NCBI GenBank assembly: GCA_963590855.1
Contig: CAVAQT010000001.1
Span: forward strand, 75,418-139,417
Source of the DNA: Ruminococcus_C sp963590855
Lineage (GTDB): Bacteria; Bacillota; Clostridia; Oscillospirales; Ruminococcaceae
Direction: 5' to 3'
DNA length: 64,000 nucleotides
Shown here: positions 40,748 to 48,420 of the stretch, piece by piece
Layout: the number at the start of each line of letters is the position of its first letter
Position numbering within the stretch: position 1 is the stretch's first letter
Position numbers and translations under genes: made by a program
Notes under the pieces: model-generated
What the model saw: only the letters and a program-made list of their open reading frames with translations
Told to the model about the DNA's origin: nothing
Database searches by the model: none

Positions 40748-42394
40748 TCAATACAGGATGCTGTCCCAGTTAACGGGATACCCTGCACCCTCCTGTGCAA
40801 TATAGGCAAGCAGATATGCCACATCCTGCGAATTGACCGTGCCGTTATCATCGATATCCGCCGCCAGGATCTGCTTGTCTGTAAAGTTGGTGTCCAGATC
40901 CAGAGAAGCACGCGCCACATAGGACAGGATCTGTGCCGCATCGGTAGCGTTCAGGACGCCGTTGTTGTCCACGTCTCCCTTGCGATAGTTGCCCTCCCGG
41001 ACAGTGCCGTCGGCGAAGTGGATCGCCGCATAGGACAGATCTTCATTGTCTATCGTGCTCACACTTACTGCATCCCACTGCGCCTCTGTCCCCTGAAAAT
41101 AGATGTCCTGCAACTGATCGCAGTAGTGAAATGCATAGTCCATGATGCTCTTGAGCCCGGCCGGAAGCGTCACGGTGGTCAGCGCGCTGCAAAACTCAAA
41201 TGTGCCTTCATTGATGGAGGTCACATTTTCCGGCACTGTCACATCGGTCAGCACGATGCATCCGTAAAAGGATGCGTCGTTGATGACTTTTACACTGTCC
41301 GGGATCTGATATGCCCCTGCCTTGCTGTTGGGGTACAGGATCAGCGTCGTCTGATCCTTGTCGAACAGCACCCCGTCTGCGCTGGAATAGAACGTATTGT
41401 TCTCGTCCACCTGAAGCGCCTGAAGCGCCGTGCAATTCAAAAAAGTATCTTCGATCACTTCTACGCTCGCCGGGATCTGAAGCGTCTCTATGGTATCGTT
41501 GCTCTGAAAAGCGCTATCATGTACCGTCACAACGCCGTCCGGAATGCAATAGGTGCTCCCTGCCTTGGCTTCCGGGCAAAAGTACAGCTCTGTCTTGTCC
41601 TTGCTGAACAGCACGCCGTTGTCATCGCTGAATACCGGATTTGTCTCCGGCACATAGATGGCATCCAGCATGGTCATGGACAGCGCATCTACTGCGATAT
41701 CGGTAATATTGGCGGACAAGGTCAGATCCCGCAGCCACACACATTCCCCAAAAGCATCTGCGCCGATCTCTGTCACACTGTCCGGAATGACATAGGCAGT
41801 ATCTTCCCTGCCGCCGGGATAACAGATCAGCTTTTTCTTGTCGTGATCCATCAGCACGCCGTCCACATCGCAGTATACCGTATTCCCGGCATCCACAGAG
41901 ATCTCCTGGAGCTGATTGCCGTAAAATGCGCCATCGCCGATGCTGACGAGTCCCTTGGGCAGCGAAATATGCGTCAAAGCCCAGTCGTCACTAAAAGCAT
42001 AATTCCCGATCGTCACAAGTGATTTCGGCAGTACCACACTTTCCAGATCCTCGCAGCCCGCAAATGCTGACGCACTGATGCTGCTGATCCCCTCCGGGAG
42101 CACCACTTCACACAAGCCGGAATAGCCGCAGCAAGCACTGTCTCCAATACAGGTCACCTGTTTTCCGTCGATACTGGACGGAAATGTCACCGAAGAGCCC
42201 TCCCAGTCAAACAGTTCGACGATCTCCACCGTCGTGCTGCTGATATCCTGGTAGAGGAATGATGCGTCCTCCGTCTCATAGATAAAATAATACTCCTCCG
42301 TATCGTCGATCTCATCCACCGCAAATGCCGTCATGGGCAGCGCGGAAAATGCCAGAACCCCTGCCGCCGCTGCGGCAAACCATTTTTCCTTCAT
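40748..42394 (-). CDS. Secreted BspA-type LRR protein with C-terminal dockerin
   Basis: 548 residues. Signal peptide ending near TAFA-VD, then about 14 irregular BspA-like LRR units mixed with inserts of the form DGVL(M/F)DxDKxxLIxYP seen three times, and a type I dockerin at the C-terminus (DVDNNGVLNATDAAQIL and DIDDNGTVNSQDVAYLL). Unlike the 733-residue protein there is no Thr linker between repeats and dockerin. Both share the ending pattern AYIAQxGAG. Likely an adhesin or carbohydrate/protein-binding surface component. Confidence 0.92.
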   Translation of the reverse strand: MKEKWFAAAAAGVLAFSALPMTAFAVDEIDDTEEYYFIYETEDASFLYQDISSTTVEIVELFDWEGSSVTFPSSIDGKQVTCIGDSACCGYSGLCEVVLPEGISSISASAFAGCEDLESVVLPKSLVTIGNYAFSDDWALTHISLPKGLVSIGDGAFYGNQLQEISVDAGNTVYCDVDGVLMDHDKKKLICYPGGREDTAYVIPDSVTEIGADAFGECVWLRDLTLSANITDIAVDALSMTMLDAIYVPETNPVFSDDNGVLFSKDKTELYFCPEAKAGSTYCIPDGVVTVHDSAFQSNDTIETLQIPASVEVIEDTFLNCTALQALQVDENNTFYSSADGVLFDKDQTTLILYPNSKAGAYQIPDSVKVINDASFYGCIVLTDVTVPENVTSINEGTFEFCSALTTVTLPAGLKSIMDYAFHYCDQLQDIYFQGTEAQWDAVSVSTIDNEDLSYAAIHFADGTVREGNYRKGDVDNNGVLNATDAAQILSYVARASLDLDTNFTDKQILAADIDDNGTVNSQDVAYLLAYIAQEGAGYPVNWDSILY

Positions 42395-42441
42395 CTTTTC
42401 TCCTCCTGAAATTCTCTGTTTTTGGAATCCAACTTTTCATG

Positions 42442-42470
42442 ATTATACCATATTTTAAGACAAATGTCAA
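42442..42470 (-). promoter_or_regulatory. Promoter of the second LRR-dockerin gene
   Basis: On the - strand TTGACA, 17-base spacer, TATAAT, perfect consensus about 50 bases upstream of the ATG. Confidence 0.85.
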
Positions 42471-42500
42471 TCTGAATGGAACATCTCCCCGGATTTTTGC

Positions 42501-42536
42501 CAAAAAAAGACCGTGAACGCAGCCCGTTCACGGTCT
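42501..42536 (-). terminator. Terminator after ftsH copy 1
   Basis: AGACCGTGAACG / CGTTCACGGTCT followed on the - strand by TTTTTTTGG. Confidence 0.9.
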
Positions 42537-42557
42537 CTCTGTCAGTGTAATTTGTGG

Positions 42558-44405
42558 TTATTCCGCCGGATTCTGCGAAATCATCGGGCGGTTCAGGATC
42601 TGCATAAACTCTTCACCGGTGATGGTCTCGTGCTCATACAGATACTTGGCGATCTCGTGCAGCTTTGCCTGGTTGTTCCGGAGCATGTCCATGGCTCTGC
42701 CGTACTGGGTCTGGATGATCTCCGTGACCTTTTTGTCGATCTTGGTCTGGGTCTCCATGGAGCATGTCAGGCTGGCGTCACCGCCCAGATACTGTCCCTG
42801 CACCGTCTCCATGGCAACCATGCCGAACTCTTCGCTCATGCCGAAGCGGCTCACCATCGAGCGCGCCAGCTTCGTCGCCTGTTCGATATCGTTGGATGCG
42901 CCGGTGGTGATCTCGTGGAAGATCAGCTCCTCTGCGGCACGTCCGCCGGTGAGGGTGGCGATCTTGTTCTCCATCTCCGTCTTGGTCATGAGGAAGTGCT
43001 CGCCCTCTTCCACCTGCATGGTATAGCCCAACGCACCGGAGGTACGGGGAATGATGGTGATCTTCTGCACCGGTGCAGACTGAGACTGGAGCGCAGCCAC
43101 CAGTGCGTGCCCCACCTCGTGATAGGACACGGTGAGCTTCTCCTTGTTGGAGAGCACCCGGTTTTTCTTCTGATAGCCGGCAATGACCACTTCTACGCTC
43201 TCCATGAGGTCTTCCTGTGTGGCACAGGAGCGTCCCAGGCGAACGGCACGCAGCGCCGCCTCATTGATGATATTCGCCAGCTCTGCGCCGGATGCGCCGG
43301 ATGCCGTCCGGGCGATGGCGGAGAAGTCTACGTTTCCGGCGAGCTTGATCTTCTTGGCGTGAACTTTCAGAATGTCGATGCGTCCCTGAAGATCCGGCAG
43401 CTCTACGGGGATGCGCCGGTCGAACCGTCCCGGACGCAGCAGCGCCGGGTCGAGGGATTCCGGACGGTTGGTCGCCGCCAGGATGACGACACCCTTTGAG
43501 CCGTCGAAGCCGTCCATTTCGGTGAGCAGCTGGTTCAGGGTCTGTTCCCGTTCGTCGTTGCCGCCGCCGTATTGTCCGCCGTCACGCTTCTTGCCGATGG
43601 TGTCGATCTCGTCAATAAAGACGATGCAGGGCGCTTTTTCGTTTGCCTGCTTGAACAGGTCGCGCACCTTTGCCGCGCCCATGCCCACGAACATTTCCAC
43701 AAACTCCGAACCGGAGATGGAGAAAAACGGCACGTTCGCCTCGCCGGCGACTGCCTTTGCCAACAGAGTCTTACCGGTTCCGGGAGGGCCAACCAGCAGC
43801 GCGCCCTTGGGCATAGAAGCACCGATCTCTTTATAGCGCTCCGGCTTGTGGAGATAGTCCACGATCTCCGCCAGCAGTTCCTTTGCCTCTTCTTCACCGG
43901 CAACGTCCTGGAACTTGATGCCCGTGGTGGACTTGACATAGACCTTGGCGTTGCTCTTTCCCATGCCGAACATCATCGAGCCGTCGCCGCCGCCCATGCG
44001 CTGCGCCATCTTCTTGTTAAAGAAGTGGAACACCAGCAGCATCAGCGCAATGGGGAGCACATAGCTGACAAGGATGTACAGCAGCGGACTGGTGCCGCTG
44101 TCGATCTCCGACTCAAACTTTGCGCCGGAGTCATACAGCCGCTGGATCAGATCCGGGTCGTCCAGGGTGCCGGTCTGATACACCTGTTTTTCGTCTTTGT
44201 CCGTAAAGGTGATCTGGCTGTTCTCGATCTTCACCGAGCCGATCTCCTTGTTCTCCGTCATGCTGATAAAGGTGTCATAGCCCACCTCTTTCACCCGTCC
44301 CTTGAACAGGTTCGGGAACACGAACGCCTGGAGCAGCAGGAACACACACAGTGCGATCAGCCAATACGAGATCCATGATTTTTTGGGTTTTTGCGGTTCT
44401 TCCAT
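42558..44405 (-). CDS. ftsH: ATP-dependent zinc metalloprotease FtsH (copy 1)
   Basis: 615 residues from the ATG at 44405 (AGAGGAG site). Membrane-bound AAA+ protease: two N-terminal helices (about 12-30 and 108-128) around a short external domain, Walker A GPPGTGKTLLAKAVAG, Walker B IVFIDEIDTIG, second region of homology, and the zinc motif HEVGH (the usual HEAGH with Ala to Val). A second paralogue is at 48421-50379. Single-gene unit with its own promoter and terminator. Confidence 0.96.
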   Translation of the reverse strand: MEEPQKPKKSWISYWLIALCVFLLLQAFVFPNLFKGRVKEVGYDTFISMTENKEIGSVKIENSQITFTDKDEKQVYQTGTLDDPDLIQRLYDSGAKFESEIDSGTSPLLYILVSYVLPIALMLLVFHFFNKKMAQRMGGGDGSMMFGMGKSNAKVYVKSTTGIKFQDVAGEEEAKELLAEIVDYLHKPERYKEIGASMPKGALLVGPPGTGKTLLAKAVAGEANVPFFSISGSEFVEMFVGMGAAKVRDLFKQANEKAPCIVFIDEIDTIGKKRDGGQYGGGNDEREQTLNQLLTEMDGFDGSKGVVILAATNRPESLDPALLRPGRFDRRIPVELPDLQGRIDILKVHAKKIKLAGNVDFSAIARTASGASGAELANIINEAALRAVRLGRSCATQEDLMESVEVVIAGYQKKNRVLSNKEKLTVSYHEVGHALVAALQSQSAPVQKITIIPRTSGALGYTMQVEEGEHFLMTKTEMENKIATLTGGRAAEELIFHEITTGASNDIEQATKLARSMVSRFGMSEEFGMVAMETVQGQYLGGDASLTCSMETQTKIDKKVTEIIQTQYGRAMDMLRNNQAKLHEIAKYLYEHETITGEEFMQILNRPMISQNPAE

Positions 44406-44460
44406 GATACATTCTCCTCTCTGTGCCGTGTGACACGGCGGGGATTCTTTTACCTTATGT

Positions 44461-44489
44461 AATATACCATATTTTTTTGAGAAATGCAA
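44461..44489 (-). promoter_or_regulatory. Promoter of ftsH copy 1
   Basis: On the - strand TTGCAT, 17-base spacer, TATATT. Confidence 0.68.
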
Positions 44490-44524
44490 GCACAGTTTGT
44501 GATGATTTGGTGAGAATTGCAAAA

Positions 44525-44558
44525 CAGACCCGCCCTCCGCGGAGAGCGAGTCTGCTGC
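44525..44558 (-). terminator. Terminator of the luxS operon
   Basis: CAGACTCGCTCTCC / GGAGGGCGGGTCTG followed on the - strand by TTTTGC. Confidence 0.8.
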
Positions 44559-44580
44559 AAGTGCAAGGCGTGATTGCCTC

Positions 44581-46431
44581 TTAGAAAATATTGTGATCGA
44601 ATACCAATACCTGATACTGTCCGCCGTAGCTGTCAGACCAGGAGAAGGACAGGGTGGTCTCCGACAGCAGGGCATCGCCCCGGCTCACCAGGGTGTCATA
44701 CTCGCCGGAGTCCAGAAGCAGGAAGTACTTGTCCTGATCGGGCTGTGTGGTATACCACTCCGCAGCGGTCTGGTAATAATACTTCGTCACGCCGTTGGTC
44801 TCGTCCACGCTGACCGAGCGCACCTTTACGGCGTCGTCCGAGATCACGGTGACGGAGTTTGCGCGCCAGAAGGTGGCATAGCCATAGTCCAGACCCTGTT
44901 CCTCCAGCATCTCTGCCAGCTGGTACTGGACGTTGACCTTTTCGGCATCCCGGGGCAGCTTCACCACATTCCATGCGCTGATGGTGCAGAAGCAGATAAT
45001 GGGGATGCACAGCACCATTGCCATGCGCTGCATCGGGGTGCGCTTTGCGATCGCCCAGTGCAGGAACGCAATGGAGACGATGGCAGAGGTGCAGACAATG
45101 GGGCTGAGCCGCCAGTTTGCCGCAGAGAGCGCGCCGCAGATATAGCCCACCAGAACCAGTGCAGACACCGCCCAGTGCGCCCACAGGAGAATGTGCATCT
45201 GTCTGCCCGAAGTGCCCTTATACTTGGGATAGCAGCAGGTCGCAGCGATGGGGAGCGCCGCCAGCAGAATGGCAGTGCCCATGCGGATGAGGTTCACGAT
45301 GCTCTTGCCGGACATCAGGTTTTCGCCGCCGATGTCCTCCAGACCCAGCAGATTCATCCACGCCAGGGGCAATCCCTGGATGTGTCCCAGCCACTCCGAC
45401 TGCGCCGTCCAGTTGGAATACGCGTCGGCATAGCCGCCGGTCACGCCGTCTGCCCAGAACGCGCTGAGCTTCATGCCGGCAACCATCGCAGCGCCCAGGG
45501 CGAGCAGCAGGATCAGGCTCTTTCCGTTCCGCTTGCTGCAAAGCGGTGTCCGGCGATCCAGCAGCCGCTCCAGGAAGATGCCTGCCATCATCGGCAGGGC
45601 AAAGATGGTGATGGCTGAGATCTGGTCGGTGCAGCAGAGCATGAAAAAGACCAGGAACACCGCAAAGGTGATGATCTTGTGCGTCCGGAGCTTCTTGTCA
45701 TTTTTCCGCAGGGCGGTGAGATTTTGCAGCCGGAACAGCAGCGCCAGTCCCACAAACAGGAACAGGATGCCCAGGCTGTAGTAGATGGTGTGTCCCCAGA
45801 AGATCTCCCGGAGCTTCTTGCTGGCACAGAGCAGCGTCAGAAAGATGGCTGCTCCGCCGCAGATCCAGCCCTTGCTGAAATGCATCTCCCGGAGCATCCA
45901 GCAGAGCCCCAGGGTCAGCAGCAGGAAGAACAGGAGCATGCCCAGCATATGGGTGGTCATGGACAGCCCGAAGAAGGGCATAAAGATCAGCATCAGCAGA
46001 CTGCCGCCGAAAGGCAGCAGGCAGGCGTAAGTAAAGTCCGGGCTGATGAGCTTGCCGCTGTCAAAGGTCGCCTTTGCCCAGTAGATGGTGTCTGTACAGT
46101 CGGCGTGAAATTCGCCCTTGGACGGACACAGGATATAGTAGATCACCAGCGCCACCGCCGCCAGAAGCAGCAGGGGCGGAACGACCATGCCGGCGATCTT
46201 CAGGATCTTCTTTGCCGTTTCCTTTTTCGGGATGCCTGCCGGGAGCGGCTCTGCGGCGATGGCGTCCGAGCCGAGATCCGCCGGCTCTAAGCCGTCCGGT
46301 TCTGCAGCAGACTCAGGCGCTTCTGCGGTCTCCGCCGCTTCGGGCTGTGCCGGCATCGGTGTGTCTGCGGCGGTCTCTTCCGGGGCTGTGCCGCCGGAGA
46401 CCGTCTCTAGTTCTCGATTTTCTTCTGTCAT
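44581..46431 (-). CDS. Polytopic membrane protein, GT-C glycosyltransferase-like
   Basis: 616 residues. A Glu/Ala/Pro-rich cytoplasmic tail (about 1-70), then about 11-12 membrane helices and a soluble C-terminal domain (about 490-616). The first external loop contains FHADCTDTIYWAKATFDSGK, with an acidic pair where GT-C enzymes place catalytic Asp/Glu. This suggests a lipid-sugar-dependent transferase, but no family motif confirms it. It begins 26 bases after luxS and ends at a terminator, so luxS and this gene form an operon. ATG after GGAAGAGGA. Confidence 0.7.
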   Translation of the reverse strand: MTEENRELETVSGGTAPEETAADTPMPAQPEAAETAEAPESAAEPDGLEPADLGSDAIAAEPLPAGIPKKETAKKILKIAGMVVPPLLLLAAVALVIYYILCPSKGEFHADCTDTIYWAKATFDSGKLISPDFTYACLLPFGGSLLMLIFMPFFGLSMTTHMLGMLLFFLLLTLGLCWMLREMHFSKGWICGGAAIFLTLLCASKKLREIFWGHTIYYSLGILFLFVGLALLFRLQNLTALRKNDKKLRTHKIITFAVFLVFFMLCCTDQISAITIFALPMMAGIFLERLLDRRTPLCSKRNGKSLILLLALGAAMVAGMKLSAFWADGVTGGYADAYSNWTAQSEWLGHIQGLPLAWMNLLGLEDIGGENLMSGKSIVNLIRMGTAILLAALPIAATCCYPKYKGTSGRQMHILLWAHWAVSALVLVGYICGALSAANWRLSPIVCTSAIVSIAFLHWAIAKRTPMQRMAMVLCIPIICFCTISAWNVVKLPRDAEKVNVQYQLAEMLEEQGLDYGYATFWRANSVTVISDDAVKVRSVSVDETNGVTKYYYQTAAEWYTTQPDQDKYFLLLDSGEYDTLVSRGDALLSETTLSFSWSDSYGGQYQVLVFDHNIF

Positions 46432-46457
46432 GATCCTCTTCCTTTCTTATGCCGATC

Positions 46458-46952
46458 TTACACCGAAGCCGTTCCGGTGAGCACCTCTGCCGGATAGTGC
46501 AGCTGTTCCGGTGTCCAGTCCGCCAGAATGGGCTGATATTCCCGTGCCATTGCCTTTGCGCCCTCCAGGTCATGGGCGAGATAGTTGCCGCACTCCTGCC
46601 GCTTTCCGCCGGGGATCTCTCCGGAAAAGTCCAGCACATACTGGAGCGTCTCCTGCACCAGACGGATGGCATCTGCGCCGGAAACGGTATCCCGGGTCAG
46701 AAAGTAGAAGCCGGTGCGGCAGCCCATCGGCCCTACATAGACCACGCCGTCCGACAGCGGCGTATTCCGCACATAGGTGGCAAAGAGGTGTTCAAAGGTG
46801 TGCAGGGCATTGTCCTCCAGATAGTCGCCGTCCGGGTTATTGGGCAGCTTCATGCGCATGTCATATGTCACCACGTCGCCGTCCACCCGGGAGATATACA
46901 TCCCCGGCTTCAGAAAGTCGTGGTTGATGGTGAAGCTTGTGATCTGTTTCAT
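46458..46952 (-). CDS. luxS: S-ribosylhomocysteine lyase
   Basis: 164 residues from the ATG at 46952 (GGAGG site). Converts S-ribosylhomocysteine to homocysteine and DPD, the precursor of AI-2. Metal ligands are visible: HTFEHLFATY (HxxEH) and Cys in RQECGNYLAHDL; GPMGCRTGFYFLTR is the substrate loop with its conserved Cys. Own promoter; followed by the membrane protein gene. Confidence 0.97.
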   Translation of the reverse strand: MKQITSFTINHDFLKPGMYISRVDGDVVTYDMRMKLPNNPDGDYLEDNALHTFEHLFATYVRNTPLSDGVVYVGPMGCRTGFYFLTRDTVSGADAIRLVQETLQYVLDFSGEIPGGKRQECGNYLAHDLEGAKAMAREYQPILADWTPEQLHYPAEVLTGTASV

Positions 46953-46983
46953 AAAAATCGCCTCCAAAGTAGATTCAACATTC

Positions 46984-47013
46984 ATTATAACAAATTTGCT
47001 TTCAGATTGTCAA
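46984..47013 (-). promoter_or_regulatory. Promoter of luxS
   Basis: On the - strand TTGACA, 18-base spacer, TATAAT. Confidence 0.82.
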
Positions 47014-47356
47014 GGTTTTTCTTGGAAAAATACAAAAAAACCGGGGATTTCCGCCGCACCCCACACCATGCGCCCACCGGTCAGACAAATGGCGCCGCGC
47101 CGCCCCGAAACGCTCCCTTTCTGAACATTTTGCCGGAATCGTGTAAATTCTCCGTTCATAGTTGCACACACCCGTGCAACTTTTGCCTGCTGCGGGACTA
47201 TTTATGGGAGGCAGTGGGCTCACTGCTGAGCTTTACCCCCCAATTTCGCGGAGAGAAACGGGCAGCGTCACGGCGGCGGAAGCCGCCTATAACCCCTCCG
47301 GGGAATTGTTGTTTCCGGTACGCGAAAAAACCCTTTTAGCCTCCCTTGAAAAGGGA
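47014..47356. other. Non-coding stretch with repeat-family sequence
   Basis: No ORF with a ribosome-binding site. 47228-47310 is related to 23430-23506; GTTGCACACACCCGTGCAAC (47160-47179) is a 7-bp-stem palindrome. Confidence 0.6.
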
Positions 47357-47544
47357 GGTGGATGCTCCATCAGGAGCAGACGGAGGGATAACACCTCAAT
47401 CACCGCCCGGAACCCCCAACCGTAGGGGCGAACATTGTTCGCCCGCCACGACTCCTCCGGCACTGCGTGCCACCTCCTCTAAGAGAGGAGGCTTCATATT
47501 GTCTCCTCTTCCAGAGGAGATGCCCGACAGGGCAGAGGAGTTGT
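47357..47544. repeat. About 190-base repeat, copy 1
   Basis: Starts AGGTGGATGCTCCATCAGGA, contains GTAGGGGCGAACATTGTTCG, a GGCACTGCGTGCC palindrome, CCTCCTCTAAGAGAGGAGG and TCTCCTCTTCCAGAGGAGA hairpins and ends CAGAGGAGTTGT. The same order returns at 47624-47812 with few differences. Confidence 0.85.
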
Positions 47545-47623
47545 CTTGCCTCCCTTGAAAAGGGTGATTCCCCACGGGGTGGGGAAATGTCACCGTAGGT
47601 GACAAAGGGGACCGCTCAGTACG

Positions 47624-47812
47624 AGGTGGATGCTCCGTCAGGAGCAGACGGAGGGATAACACCTCAGTCCATCGCCCGGAAACCCCAATCGTAGGGGCGA
47701 ACATGGTTCGCCCCTACGACTCCTCCGGCACTGCGTGCCACCTCCTCTAAGAGAGGAGGCTTCATATTGTCTCCTCTTCCAGAGGAGATGCCCGACAGGG
47801 CAGAGGAGTTGT
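47624..47812. repeat. About 190-base repeat, copy 2
   Basis: Copy of 47357-47544. The 27-base segment at 47691-47717 is here an almost perfect palindrome (GTAGGGGCGAAC...GTTCGCCCCTAC). Copies are separated by about 80 bases containing CCCCACGGGGTGGGG and GTCACCGTAGGTGAC hairpins. Confidence 0.85.
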
Positions 47813-47878
47813 TAAAAACAAAATGCATAGTGGTCTCCGCCCACATCACCCACCCATTTCAGAAAGGAGTACTATCCC

Positions 47879-48355
47879 ATGGTAGAAGAAGAAAAGAAGT
47901 CATTTTTGTTGTACACCGACCGCTGGAAGGAGATCCAGATGCTGTCCAATGAACAGTGCGGCATCCTGTTCAAGGCGATCTTCACCTATGTCAACACCGG
48001 CGAGCCACTGGAAACCGACGATCTCGCCCTGCGCCTGTTTTTCAGCTTTCTGACCTCCCAGATCGACGAGAACACGCGGAAGTGGATCGCCACCCGGAAA
48101 GCACGGGCAGAAGCAGGCAAAAAGGGCGGCAGACCCAAAAAAGCAAACGAAAGCAAAAAAGCAAATGCTTTTTCAGAAAAGCAAGTCAAAGCAAAAAAAG
48201 CTGTTACTGTAACTGGTACTGATACTGTTACTGGTACAGTAACAGTATCAGAGACAATACCGCAGGACAGCACCGCCCTGGAACGGGCGGCACTGCCTGC
48301 GCCGGAAGAGGAGGCGGTGATCCCATGGGATGAGATCGACTTTGAGCTGGTGTGA
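47879..48355 (+). CDS. DUF6291-type phage protein (orphan)
   Basis: 158 residues; ATG after AAAGGAG. The N-terminal ~85 residues match the phage replication-linked pattern FLLYTDRWKEIQMLSNEQCG, FKAIFTYVNTGE, LFFSFLTSQID and EAGKKGGRPKK. A low-complexity linker of alternating Thr/Val (VTVTGTDTVTGTVTVSET) joins it to a short acidic end (IPWDEIDFEL). No other phage gene is near, so it is probably a remnant or moron in a repeat-rich spot. Confidence 0.8.
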   Translation: MVEEEKKSFLLYTDRWKEIQMLSNEQCGILFKAIFTYVNTGEPLETDDLALRLFFSFLTSQIDENTRKWIATRKARAEAGKKGGRPKKANESKKANAFSEKQVKAKKAVTVTGTDTVTGTVTVSETIPQDSTALERAALPAPEEEAVIPWDEIDFELV

Positions 48356-48363
48356 GTACAGCA

Positions 48364-48407
48364 AAAAAAGCCGTCACATCCGGTCTCCCGCTGTGACAGC
48401 TTTTCGG
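48364..48407. terminator. Bidirectional terminator
   Basis: AAAAGCCGTCACA / TGTGACAGCTTTT between the DUF6291 gene and the end of ftsH copy 2. Confidence 0.78.
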
Positions 48408-48420
48408 TCTGAGATTCTGT

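Noticed and set aside
47346..47812. Direct repeats at 47.4-47.8 kb considered as a CRISPR array
   Set aside because: Only two long (about 190-base) copies, no regular short repeat-spacer pattern and no cas genes.
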